Shown here one piece after another: positions 32,610 to 44,261 of a DNA stretch of 64,000 nucleotides. Origin of the DNA: Flammula alnicola (lineage: Eukaryota; Basidiomycota; Agaricomycetes; Agaricales; Strophariaceae). Numbering within the stretch: the first letter of the stretch is position 1; each line of letters starts with the position of its first letter. The notes under the pieces are model-generated. The model was given only the letters and a program-made list of their open reading frames with translations. It had not been told where the DNA came from and made no database searches. The stretch is from positions 1-64,000 of the forward strand of contig JADNRV010000212.1 of the NCBI GenBank assembly GCA_015499995.1, read 5' to 3'. The translations under genes were made by a program, and so were the position numbers.

Positions 32610-34151
32610 ATGTGGATCTGCTCGCTGGATTCCGTAAAGGATCGATAGAGGACCGGATCGGTCTCGGAGCGAAGCAGTTTGGAGGATAAGCATAAAGAGC
32701 ATAGCGTTGAGGTCGAAGCGATGCGTTCGATAATCGGGCGTATGAGCTCGGTTGGGATGATGGATAGAGCCATGGTCTCAACTTGGTCTCAACTTGGTGG
32801 GACATTCAATCCAGTGTTGTTTGTTTCACAGGCCTTCGTCATACGAACTATTTGCGTATGCTTGTAACAGAATCCTTCGCCCGCCTTACTTACTACACCG
32901 CTGTTTGGCAATCACCTGTCACGGACCTGGAGCCGTGGATGTAACTGGGTGATCCGGCGACCCAGGCCACAGGGTTTATGTCACCTGGCGGCCACGTCGA
33001 ATCGGCCCTAATGACAGCCTGTCGCCAGTTAGGGTGGAGACCAGCTGTCAGCCGGACCTGGAGGCCAGGTGTGGCAATTTCTGAGGGACAGATATAGGTT
33101 ACTAGGATATTCCCCTTGCCCTTCATTTTCCTTCCTTCTGGCTAGTCACATAAGTAGTTGATAAAACATGATATTGCAAGCCTAACTGCTATATGAGGTA
33201 CCCTAAGCAATATATAACTAATCTAAGAAGGAAGGGAGGAGGCAAGGAAAGGATGAAGGGAAGGGAAGTGTGGCTAGTAAAACTGAACTGACACCTAGTA
33301 GCTACATATTGCTTCGTTCTTTCCATCCAAAACCCCCTCCATCTATCCTCCTTGAATGAATAAGACCTATAAAAGAATGAACATGTCAGTACACAAGCCC
33401 AAAGCCCCTAGAGCCAATCATCCGAGACGCGAGAGCAAGAAAAGCCAGGATTGAGCCCGAGCCTCCAGAGGGATTCTAGCCACCAAGGAGAGATATCCCG
33501 CAGACGAGAGGTAGCGGCACAGTATATGAATAGAAGAACCAAGAACGAGAGGGACGCGGCACGAAAACGAGAGGGGATTGTTGGGAGAGGAACGAAAGAA
33601 GTAGAAGTTTGAATTGGTCGATGTTGACGTGGAGTGGAGTTAGCTGAGTTTAAACGACTTAACGAGAAATTGAAACGACATCATGCACGGACCCATCAAC
33701 GGCGGCGACGTCCTGAGGCATATCTATGTTTAAATAATGAACGCAAATTGTTTTATAAGATGTAATAAATGTTTTCCATTCGTTTCCGATGCAAAAAATA
33801 CCTGAAACTACGCAAATAACGAAATATGCACTATTGGGTACTGTCCAGCTCAACCACGGCATGGCGACCACATTTCAGCAGCTGTGGGCCAGCTGGAGCG
33901 GCAAAGCTGTGCCGACCCTGGCATTGTCAGCTGTCCTTGATGGGAACGGCCCAGGCCGACGCCAGGAATTTCGGGTTCCTGCCATCAATGTTTTTGCCAA
34001 ATGGCGGTGTACATGCCCATTTGTGTCTGATCACCACAGCGGATCAGGACATGGCTGTCGCCCAATATGGCTACGGCTGTCACCGGATATATGCCGGATG
34101 TCCACCCGGTATCAACTACACATGTCAGCTGACTGTCATCTGGAGGGGAGA

Positions 34152-34178
34152 GACGATCAGTCTTATTCGATCCCATCA
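34152..34178 (-). repeat. dispersed repeat fragment, copy 1
   Basis: A 27-bp sequence beginning TGATGGGATCGAATAAG on the minus strand is identical to 37357-37383 on the plus strand. Translation of both contains LMGSNKTDR, which suggests two relics of one repeat family. Confidence 0.65.
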
Positions 34179-36268
34179 GGAAGCCCTCAGCTCCTTCTAA
34201 GGCCTGGAGAAGAAGATATCCATTAGTTTTCTTGTCACACTCAGTAAAAAGCAAAGTTGTGCAAAGTCGGACAAAGTCATCAATATTCATAGGAAAGTCG
34301 GCCAGAGTCAGTTAAAAGTCATGCATTGACGGATCTCAGATCAACTTTGCCTTGGCATCGCAAACCTAGTCATTTCGTAGTCGTACATCAATCATACTCC
34401 AGTCAGAGAGTTTAGGACTTGCGAAACCTGTCTGTAGCTCACCCACTTTCACATCAAATTCGAACTTAGTGATATTTTCGTTTTGGCCGCTGTGAGAAAG
34501 TATTCATGTCACGTGAATCTGATGTTCAAATTCGAAACTCGTCTGAAATTACAACTTGTCTTCGCGATTCTTCTCAACCACTTCGTTGAAGCTCCGTCTC
34601 TGCACAAAAGCCTGGCTGGAAGAATCAGTGAGTTCTTTCCTTTAGTTTTATTCTGCGTACCCAGTAAACCCCCTCTCGTTGCAGGACTTGTGCGAATACC
34701 CCAAACACTCAACGTCGAACAGAATGTTTGGATCCATGGAGATTCCGATTCGAGGCGGGTTTTGAACCAAGGTATGTCGTGTTCTCTCCTTTTCTTTCCT
34801 AACCACCACTGATTCATTTTGCACCCCTCATGTTCTGTTCTTTTGACCATTGCAGATGAAACTGAGTAAGTCCAGTACCTCCCTGTCATTTGAACCAACC
34901 CTCAATTTCATAGAACAGAACCAATTCAAGGATACTGGTTATGGGGTGCAAAGGGGTCAACAGGTTCTTGGCTGGGTTTTGGGGTCATGATAATTCTATA
35001 TAGCTTCACCTTAGTACATGTGTAGTGTCTGACATATAATATATTTGTTTTATGTGCTTTGTGATTGGAATGACTAGATATGACTTTTGTATGACTATTT
35101 TCGCAATGAAATGACCGTATATTGGGTCCGACTGATGTTTGACTAGTGTGTGACCTGCGTCCGACAATTTACTGACTATAGACAACATTGACCTGTTCCC
35201 GCAAGTCAAAAACGCGTTCCCCAAAGCAGATAATAATCAGTGAAAGGTAAGTTGTTCTATTTTCGACTATTTCGTGACCAATTCATAACTAACTACTGAC
35301 TTCATTTTTTACTGAGTGTCACACCTCGAAGAAAGTCGCCCTAAAGAACCCCTCCGTCGCAGTCCGCTCACTCCTTCCCGAATGAGGTATTTATATCCGG
35401 CCCGCCACTTGCATTCTCACGATACATACCTCACATCTCGACAAGCATCTCGATGTCTGTCGGCGCGCCGCTCAAGCGCCATAGCTATTTGACCAACTGG
35501 GACCTTCGAGACCGCCAAAATCCTGTCGAATGTGGTGCAATTACCAATATAAGGTATATGGGTCGGAAGGTCCAAGGTCCTTGGGAGAGCAATGCTTATT
35601 ATGATTAGTCCTACTCCTCGGGGGTCTGAACCTTTCGGAAGTAATATGTATGTAAGTGATATTTCGTCGATAATAGCACTGCCAGTGAGCATTTCACTGA
35701 AGAGAGTCAAACTCGGTTAGGGTTAAACTATGTAAGCAGCGAGGCGATGATTATGTTAGTCGCTAGCTAGAAAACCCATAAATAAAATGTAGGCAAAATG
35801 TAGTCTTCAAGAAGACACCTAATAGCCCTCATTGAGCGCTGAGCCCTCATTCCCAGTAGTCGGGTAATCCGAAATGAATGTTATCAAGTGGTAGAAGTCA
35901 AATTGGAGGAACTGGAAAGGGAAGTTGTGATTATAAGAGAAATGTCGAGGGTCGAAGTTGATAGGTCGGAAACCGAGCGATACGAGGGCCGAGGCGATGT
36001 CGATGTCGAAAACGACTCGGAGAACCAATGAATACGATGCAATGCAATGTGAAACGGTGGGGGTGCGCAAATTGCTCCCGATATTAGCTGAAGAAACTCG
36101 TAGCTGGTAAAGAATTTTATACATATTCCGCTACAAATTTTCCTTTTCAAAGAACAAATAACATAAAGAAATAGGTGAATCGGCAGAGGTATGAAAGGTA
36201 CGAACATCGAAAAAGCGAGAGCTGCCATTGAAAGAAATAATAAGCAAGGAAAACATACTATATTAGCA

Positions 36269-36276
36269 CTGAAGCG
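36269..36276. repeat. target-site duplication of small element, left (CTGAAGCG)
   Basis: The 8-bp CTGAAGCG is repeated exactly at 36662-36669 on the other side of the element. Confidence 0.85.
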
Positions 36277-36661
36277 TAGGGAAGTGCATGGGTCAGGCAT
36301 ACCCACATGGGTCATGGGTATGGGTGCCCATGGGTATGGGTGTGGGTCAGCTCTGCGATACCCATGACCCATCATAACCCATGGCCCCAAACCGCATTTT
36401 TGACAATATTTTTCATTATTGAAGACATGTAGAGGGATGGAAGTGGTGGTTGACTCAGAAGATCAATTTAACCCACTGACAAACTGTTGGTCACACATTT
36501 CAGCAAACACTGAGATGTGAATGTCCTGTAATTTCAGCACTGACCCATCGACACCCAAGCACCCATAGACAAAAAACCCATGGGTGCATGGGTATGGGTT
36601 GGCGTGGGTGTGGGTGTGGGTCACTGAAAAAATACCCATGGGTGACCCATGCTATTCCCTA
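36277..36661. mobile_element. 385-bp MITE, hAT-like
   Basis: The terminal inverted repeats start TAGGGAA(GT/TA)GCATGGGTCA. Both subterminal regions are packed with ACCCATG/CATGGGT and GGGTATGGGT motifs in either orientation. The 8-bp duplication CTGAAGCG flanks it exactly. It has no coding capacity. T/CAG-GG termini with an 8-bp duplication fit a non-autonomous hAT-type element. Its TIR differs from the element at 27103-32601, so that transposase is not its obvious source. Confidence 0.85.
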
Positions 36662-36669
36662 CTGAAGCG
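36662..36669. repeat. target-site duplication of small element, right (CTGAAGCG)
   Basis: This is an exact copy of 36269-36276. Confidence 0.85.
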
Positions 36670-38839
36670 TGCTTGTTGCCAAGAAAGTGATTAGCGCCGT
36701 GGAAAGGGATGAATCTCTGACTAGCTGCTCATCGTAATCTCGAGGTCATAAGCTTGATGCTTTTGAATTGAACATCGTGCCATAGCCTTGAAATGGACCG
36801 ATTCCATGCGTAAGCAGAGCACAAGCTCTATTGGCTTTACATCACCTCCTCGGAACTGCATTTCTGTCACGAAAAGCTATGTTTAAATTATAGTACTTTA
36901 CAGTATCTATCCTTCTATCTATCTTGTTCCGAGTCGCCGAATTTCCATAACACTTTGCTTAAGTTAGTACGCACTTTACACCAACTTTACACAAGGAGAT
37001 TTACTCTCATAGTATTTTTGCCATCCAATACAACATGCTTTGCATACACTATGTAGCCTGCATACTAATTAGTAACAATGGGACTGAAGATGGCACGGGA
37101 GGTTACTAGTAGGATATAGGAGTCGCAAGAATCCTTTACTACCGAATTTGGCAAGCGCGCCGCCACCAGTCGGCCCATATACAACGTGCCGTACGTGCCG
37201 TTCATGCCGTCCAGTTTCGTTGGGTGAGGAGCCGGAGCATGGTGACAGCCATGGCAGTACTTAAATCGAAGTATTATTCAATCCGGAGGTGGTTTATTGT
37301 GAGGGGGATTCGGTCTGTGACTAGTGGCTACTTCCGCTGCTTCCCTGTCGTTCATTTGATGGGATCGAATAAGACTGATCGTCAGTGGCCTCTGTCATCT
37401 GAGAGGGATGTCCTGAGGATATCAGGCTGCGAGGTCCACTCGACGTCGATTTCTGGATGTCAAAGAGTCAATATTTTGAGAGCTCATTGATAACAATGTA
37501 GTCATTTGTTGACATATACAAGGGCCTCCAGAAACTCATTTTTCTGCTCTATTTCTCTTCTGAATTGAACAAAAATTCGAAAACAAGAATGAAATTATGA
37601 TAATGTAGAATTCGAAGCAATGTATAGAATACATAGATGTCCACTATGCAGACAACGAGGAAATCATATGGGAAACGATAGATTTGACGTCGCAGACAAC
37701 AAGGATACAGCAACCTCCACGACACAACCTCTCAGGCACGACACAACCTCATTGCCCTACGGCACCCTCATCCCAAACCTTCCAGCTCTGTCTTATCCTT
37801 CACAAATGTGTGGGTGCGCATAACGGGCTCCATGAGCTAGCCACCGGGGAAATGCGAGTCTAGGATTAGCGAGTTGAATTCACGGGTTCAGAGAAACATA
37901 CATACCAAACACAGAGCTCTGACCAGCGAACTAGAGGGGAGATGGGAATACATGTGGAACCTAAAAGAATGGAGAGTCAATATGATGTAGCGAAGAAGAG
38001 GATAAAAGAAAAGGCCGCAAGCGCAAGAGACGACAGAGTCAGGCCTTGACTCTGTCGCCTCTCGTATTGCGGGGCAGAAAAGGATGTCAATGAGATTACT
38101 TACTTACTATGAGGGGGCGAGCTTAGCATCAGTCGTATGTCGAAGCCATGGAAGAGGAATCAAGAGGAGAGTCAGCGTTCGTCGATGTGGGCAGGATGTG
38201 GGCAAGTGAGAACAAAAACTTGAACATGGTGTCGTGTATTTGGTTTGAGCTGAGTTTGAATGAACTTGTCGAAATTTCGACAACTGTCAATCTGTCTGCA
38301 CTGACCGCACCGCGATGATGCCAGCTGCGGGTATGTGAGCGTGAAATATAGTCAAGAAATATGTAAATAAGTTTACTTCTATGCAGGAATAAGAATTTTC
38401 TATTTCTACACTATGGCGGGATAGAAATGCGCCAACAACATTATTTTGGGTGGTGGCATTTCCGGGAGATCCAAGAAAAGACAGCCTGCCGAGAGCCAAC
38501 TGGATATCCCTGGGATGTCAGGTCGGGCTTTCAAGGAGATCCGCTGCCGAATATCAGGGCAGGCTTGGTCTGATATCCGCGTCACGCAGGCCGTGGGTCC
38601 CAAAAAGTGATCAACCCCTTGATGCCACGGTGATGGCTGACTCAAATGGGCGTGTAAGTACTCAGTCCCAGACGACCACGGGTCCAGCGTCGATTTTTTT
38701 GCAGGGGTAAATTTTTGCAAGTTAGCCATCATACGAAGCTCCATCAAAACAATTTCCTCTTCTGTTTCTTCGAAGCAAAAGTACTCAAGTAGTTAAATCT
38801 CGTCTTCAAGTTCGTTTCCTCGACACCCACCTCCTCTCT
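36670..38839. other. gene-poor stretch with repeat relics
   Basis: It contains the second copy of the 27-bp dispersed repeat (37357-37383) and a GC-rich island at 38440-38650 that looks like an old repeat. No gene is supported. Confidence 0.4.
37357..37383 (+). repeat. dispersed repeat fragment, copy 2
   Basis: It is identical over 27 bp to the reverse complement of 34152-34178. Confidence 0.65.
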
Positions 38840-39675
38840 GCCTCGTCGCCAGAGGACTATCCAGAAATCGTCAAATCTGGAATCGATGACTCGGAAGAGG
38901 GACAGCATCACAAATCACCCAAAATCACTGGTCCGTGCGGAGTGGCCACCCTTCTTTACCGTGTCGGCCATCCACAGCTCCTAGAATGCCTCCTCGACAT
39001 TACTGGGACCGAGGAGTTTGATCTGCGCCTTTGTACAGGCCAAAAAATATCTGAGCGATGCTTATGTTCAGCGACGTGGGTGTAACATCGAGGTGGGTGG
39101 CCTGAGTTTCTCTCTAAACTACTTACTGATATCTGTCCATGTTCGCAGGTCGGTATCATATCTTGTTAGAGCCTGCTGGCTCCCCTACCGGGTTGGAAAA
39201 TGGATCCCTCTCTCCACTTCTGATATGGGCTCTGAATGGGGTGCCTCCGACGTATGGGTCCGCAAACAAGGCGAAGCGATAGCCAAGGCCATCTGGTACC
39301 ACAAGCATTTCAATCACAATATCAAGGTTAGTAGGAGCGGAACGACGGATGCAGAGAAAGCAGATCTTGAAGCGTGGTTGAAGGGAGGTCGGACCGCATT
39401 GCCGAGGGAAACAGGGTGGAGAAAGAGGAGTACGACGCGCGGATGGCTAAGCATGGCGATTTGCATTATCGACTTGGGGAGGAGATGGGAATGGTCGCCT
39501 ATTATAAATCTCGGATGGTGTCGGGGATTGCGGAGAGGAGAAGTCGAAGTTCACTTGCACGAACTGTAAGATTGCTCATAAGTCACTCCCTCCTTTGCTT
39601 GGCGTCCATCATTATCGTGTTGACGTCTGTACAGGATATTGTAGCGCAGCTTGTCAGAAAGAAGATTACAAGGTG
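38840..39675 (+). pseudogene. MYND-finger-like gene, frame broken
   Basis: Coding-like pieces follow one another in different frames: ITGPCGVATLLYRVGHPQLL near 38920, then GASDVWVRKQGEAIAKAIWYH near 39240, then EKEEYDARMAKHGDLHYRL near 39420, then CTNCKIAH and GYCSAACQKEDYK at 39560-39672. The last part looks like a MYND finger (CxxC, then YCSxxCQ). The frame changes near 39390 and 39540 without plausible introns. It may be a decayed gene or one with sequence errors. It is not closely similar to the MYND protein at 8237-8960. Confidence 0.5.
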
Positions 39676-41277
39676 AGCCGATTTGTCTCCTAATTTTAAA
39701 TTTCCTACGCCTTAGCCCAGCCATGGCCGGCACTTCCTCAATTTGCACGGGCATGATGAAATACACGTTAACCTTCACACCAACGTAGCAAGGTCCCGAA
39801 TATGTTTCGAACGCGAGAATTACCGCTACTTTATTCCTCTCAGCATGACGTGTCCACGACGCGACAATTTAACCTGTGCTACTAGTCTGGGTACCTCTCA
39901 AAATGACGTTCTAGAGGCTGGCCCGGTGGAGCCTGGAATCCAACCGTGCTCCAGACTTGACGACTTTGACGACACAAGGGATCATAAGTCTGTTCCTCTC
40001 ATAACGGGTTTTCCAGCTCCCGGAGGCGCACTCGAGGCAAAGAAAAGGCCTTTCGAATCAGGGAGCCTGATACCCCCTAATTGCCTGCCGAGCCAATGAA
40101 AACACCAACAACAATATTTCTCGCTAACTGCGATAACTTTATCGTTCATCGCCTACCCAAGTGTTCCCATAGTTCGTGTATACGGTCATCAGACACGCTG
40201 GGAAAAATACAAGACAAGCAACGTACCGGCCCCATGATCCGCTCCAGCAATCCGTCGTTCTGAATCTGAACATCGTATTTGACGAGATCGGAGCCAGGTG
40301 CGTGGACGGTCTTGCGTCGAGACTACCCTCATTCTATCCTCGACAAGGTACAACCGCGATGGGACAAATCCAGGTCGACCGATGCACCGTCTTCCAACAA
40401 GCTCGTATCCGTCTTTCCTGGGAGTCCAATCTCGCATTCTCTCATCAATGTCCATGTTCCAGCACCGTTTGTCCTCAGACAAACATTCTGAAAGTTTTGG
40501 GAAGCCACGACCAACGACGAAAGAGCAGAAATCATGAAGAATTTGCAGATCCTTGCCTTGGGCTATAGCTTGCTAAAACAGCCCAAAAATCTGAGATATG
40601 GTCCTTAAGACCGGTTTTACTGTAAACCAGTTAGCACCTGCTCAAATGACGCGTCTAATATCACTACCTCTTCAACCTTTAAAGCCAAAGGAGAAAACGA
40701 CATGCAAGGAGTGACGCTCCCGTTCACAGCGACGACCTCGTCGCCGCCAGGAAATGGCGAGGTGACGCAAAAACGAGGTGATTTAGTTACAATCGCGCGT
40801 AGGCGAACGTTGTTGACCCATATTCAGGAGCATAGTTGTAAGCGTGTGCACGCGCTGCTCAATACTGCTGAATTGATTTATGACAGTGTCGTGTGCCCGA
40901 ATTGAGTATCGGAGACTCGGATTGTCGGAGAATCGGAGAATCTTGAAAACGGCCTTCCGAGACGACGGAACATGCTATTTTTAAAACCTCCCTCTTTGTT
41001 CTCATACCACGCTACAACCACGCCCTCGCAAGACATGCAACTTAACAGCGTATGATTCACATAATAATCCCTTGCCCTATTGATACGACTTCATTCCGGC
41101 GATTTTTACATGTGAAATGGTGTAATTATTCGCCGTCCGGGCCCAGATTGTTCGAAGAGACGGATATCTAGTCGCCTAAAGCAGACCTATGTTACTGTAG
41201 TAAACAGGTGACAATCGATTTGTAAGTTACATAAAAGGTTGCGCTTTGAAAATTTTACTAGTATTTACCCCCTCACC
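39676..41277. other. unresolved region upstream of the MATE gene
   Basis: Plus-strand frames at 39743-40099 and 40279-40491 have moderately protein-like composition (SEPGAWTVLRRDYPHSILDK) but no start, splice or motif support. They may belong to a decayed gene. 41100-41277 is probably the MATE promoter. Confidence 0.35.
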
Positions 41278-43787
41278 ATGTTCCTCCCTAGTTTCGATGG
41301 TTGTCGACCCGCCTCAATGCCCAACCCGAGTTCAATCCACGCCGCAATTCGTCAGAATACTCGTCTGCGTCAAGATCGTCCCTCATTTGGCTATGGATCG
41401 GATTCACGGCCCCGCGTCTCTCCTTCCCGGGTCTTGAAAAAGCACCGACGGCAGAGTTGTCCTCCACGACATTTGTCGACGTCGCGCAACCCTCCTCAAG
41501 TGTTGGATGGTTACCCTGATCAGGACCTCATCGGATTCGATCCCGGTGCTCTTCCGACCGAAGTCACTCCTTTGCTCAACTCTCCTTGTCAACGAATTCA
41601 AGAAGATGCCCGCGAAGGGCTAGATCCAGTGGAACAGGGCCAGTCAAGTATGTTTGGAGACGAAATGAGCACGCTATTGCAGTACACTGGTCCTATATTT
41701 GTGTACGTCATACCTTAACGCGTTGCTACCAGTCCCGGTTTTCACAACCTTTCACTAGCACCCACCTTTCGGAATACACCCTTATCATTGTCCCTGTAAT
41801 ATGTATCGGCCATTATTCAACAACCGGCCTAGCCGCTATTACCCTTGGATCGATGTTCGCCACAGTCACTGGTTTTTCTATAATTCAAGGCTTCATTAGC
41901 GCCCTCGACACTGTACTACCCGGTATTTGGACTTCCTCGCATCCTGAGCTCATCGGCCTGTGGACACAACGAATGGGTACGTCCCGCTGGCATTTACCTT
42001 TTATTCCGAAGTCTGAACTTCCTATTCCACTTCATTAGGCGTCGTGATGCTCGGGTGCTTAATTGTATGTTCCTGATAAAACATAACGTCGGTGCTATCT
42101 AATATCTGCCTTGGTTTTAGCCGATGTTTATTCTTTGGTTCAATGCCGAACCATTTCTCCTTCTCATTACGCAAGATCCCGAAGTCTCTCACCTTGCATC
42201 AGTGTACCTGCGTTGGATATCTTTCGGATTACCAGGTACTTTCGTGATATTTTCCCTTTCACAGCATTAGTTTATGACATAAAAGCATACGCCTTTAATT
42301 ATATCAGCAGGTACGCCCCAGTACCATGCCAGTAAAACCATACGTGACCCAAGATCGAAAGGCGATACTACAAGTCTCAAGGTTTGCCTTCGACAATCTT
42401 AACCGAGTCTATGATCAATCTAACTTTTCTTTCTTCCAAGGACGATTCTCGGTACCAACCAAGATAACATTCATCGTGGCCCCGTTCAACGCATTGTTAA
42501 CGTATCTTCTCGGTGAGATACTTTTCTCTTTCCCTGTATGCCTCCGCACTGACTGATAGTGATACGTCGCAGTTTTCGGCCCAAAATCTCTAAGAATCGG
42601 ATTCATCGGTGCACCTATTGCCAGTGCGCTATCGTTCAATCTGATCGCACTGTTGTTCCTGCTACAAGGTATATTCTTTGAACCGCGCACCGCTTGGCAA
42701 CCTCTGTCGTATCGGATGTTTTCTGGCCTTGGCGTCCTTGTGCAGCTTGGATTCTGCGGAGTCGGCCAGATCGGACTACGTCTCTGGGCCTGGGAGCTTC
42801 TGACCCTTACAGCGTCTCTGTGCGTTTTTCACTTATCTATTACCCAGCAGCCGTTAATCTCTGTTTACAAAGTTTGGGCCCTGTTTCTCTCGCAAGCCAA
42901 TCGATCTTGGTGATCTCTGCCTCGACCATTTTTCGAGCACCTTTCGCTCTAGGCATTGCTTCCTCTGTTCGGTGCGTTTCCTAGTGTCTTGTTTCAAATT
43001 TTGGGCCTGAATATTTGTGTCAGTATCGGAAATCTTCTAGGACAGAGAGACGCTAGACGTGCTTGCGTGGCAGCGCGCACAGCTCTAGGTCTAGTTATCC
43101 TATTGTCCACCTTTACGAGGTAGATTCCGGACACGTGTTTTCTCATCGCATGTCCACCTCTAACTTTACGTTTCTATTTCAGCATCTTCGTCATGATATT
43201 TGCCAAATACTGGGCGCATATCTTTAACCATGATCCAGGTTTGTCCGTTTTCTACTCCAGTGTGGAGTACAACGTAACCTGATTTCATCTCCCGTCATCA
43301 GAGGTTATACGCATAGTCGCGAGGATTATGCCCCTCGTCGCGCTTTTCCAAGTCTTCCACGGTACCTCTGCGGTGACAGGTGCTATTGCTCGAGCACGCG
43401 GCACACAGGTATGTTTAACGACCATATCTCAAGTTTTGGATTTTTTTGACGTGTCGCCGTTGGCTTAGCTGACCGGAGCGTTGGTAAACTTGAGGGCCTA
43501 CTATATCATTGGTCAGTCGTCCCCCTTCTTTTCCAACAACGTTCGATTGAAAAGCGGTTCTTTCTTTCGTAGGATTTCCCATTGGGATCTACTTAGCTTT
43601 TTGGCTTGGTTATGGTCTACGTGGTCTATGGATTGGGATGACCATCTCGCTCATATATTGTGCTTCAAGCGGAATCTTATTGTGCATGCAGGTCGACTGG
43701 GATTCCGAGGTTCAGAAGGTTACGAAGAGGTTACAGTCCGATAAGGTTCACTATTCATGCACCAGTTCTCCGGAGTCAAATGATTAG
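41278..43787 (+). CDS. MATE family efflux transporter
   Basis: Fourteen exons give 587 residues, every junction GT-AG and in phase: 41278-41702, 41759-41976, 42039-42064, 42121-42235, 42286-42310, 42362-42381, 42441-42512, 42573-42819, 42873-42971, 43024-43119, 43183-43238, 43302-43408, 43469-43511, 43573-43787. A hydrophilic N-terminal tail of about 125 residues precedes the membrane domain. Family-typical stretches are EMSTLLQYTGPIF, IGHYSTTGLAAITLGSM, PGIWTSSHPELIGLWTQRM, ISASTIFRAPFALGIASSVR-IGNLLG and GFPIGIYLAFWLGYGLRGLWIGM. The fold has about twelve membrane segments in two MatE halves. Members export organic cations or drugs against a Na+ or H+ gradient. The substrate is unknown. No frame break is present. 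Confidence 0.92.
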
Positions 43788-44261
43788 AGATGAGAATGAT
43801 TAGATCCTAGATCCTGGTAGATAGGAAGATAGATCCCTCGTTCACATGGCAGATATGCATTTTCTGGCACACACACTCGCTAGTTAGATATATGCACTTT
43901 TACTTACTTCATTAACGTATATACTTTCACTGTACCAATATGTACATATGTAACCTTTGTCCACTAGAACAGGGCGACGTCAGTAAACCATTCTTTACGT
44001 CGGATGGGAAAGTCTTGGAAGAGTGTTGTGGAGGAGACAAAGGGAGTCATCCTAGTGATATCGCAAAGTTGGGCGCTTAAGCTTAAGCCTTATCGTCGAT
44101 CAAAGAGCCTCAGTCAGGTGCGTCGGAAGGTTCGAACTTCGCGGTCCAATCTCGAGATAGGGTGAGAATACCCCGCAGTGCAGCACTGAACGAGGCGTGG
44201 TCCTGAATGTTTGATTTGTGAAGAAGCAGCCGTAGTACTTATGATAATGTAAGGCGCAAAA
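43788..44261. other. intergenic
   Basis: This is AT-rich 3' flank of the transporter gene and upstream region of the kinase-like gene. Nothing else is seen. Confidence 0.4.

Larger units (their letters stand above)
26100..32773 (-). pseudogene. F-box protein gene interrupted by a DNA transposon
   Basis: The 5' part, 32773-32602, encodes an F-box-like start (SIIPTELIRPIIERIAST, then SLCLSSKLLRSETDPVLYRS). The 3' part, 27102-26466 and 26387-26100, encodes an LRR-like body joined by a 78-nt intron (GTGAGC...AATTAG). The 5499-bp element at 27103-32601 lies between them with an 8-bp duplication. Taking out the element and one duplication copy joins ATC-CAC-ATG-CTC-TTC-CTT-ACC in frame (IHMLF|LTTIVN) and gives 362 residues with no other lesion. 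The gene was intact at insertion and has not decayed since, so the insertion is recent. Confidence 0.9.
32774..36276. other. gene-poor, repeat-like stretch
   Basis: No supported gene is present. 32900-33080 and 33830-34200 are GC-richer islands with many short inverted pieces (GGACCTGGAG, CAGCTGTC), typical of old non-autonomous repeats. 33160-33300 is purine-rich. Short intron-like and exon-like pieces at 34480-34870 and 35450-35700 (plus) do not add up to a recognisable protein. Confidence 0.4.

Noticed and set aside
32483..32689. A 68-residue plus frame starting MDTFLIWTGTPHLWQ that matches the start of the frame at 26388-27221
   Set aside because: The match is the transposon terminal inverted repeat itself, not a duplicated gene.
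32900..34200. Possible LTR or TIR element in the GC-rich islands
   Set aside because: Short inverted pieces exist, but I could not find matching ends or a target duplication.
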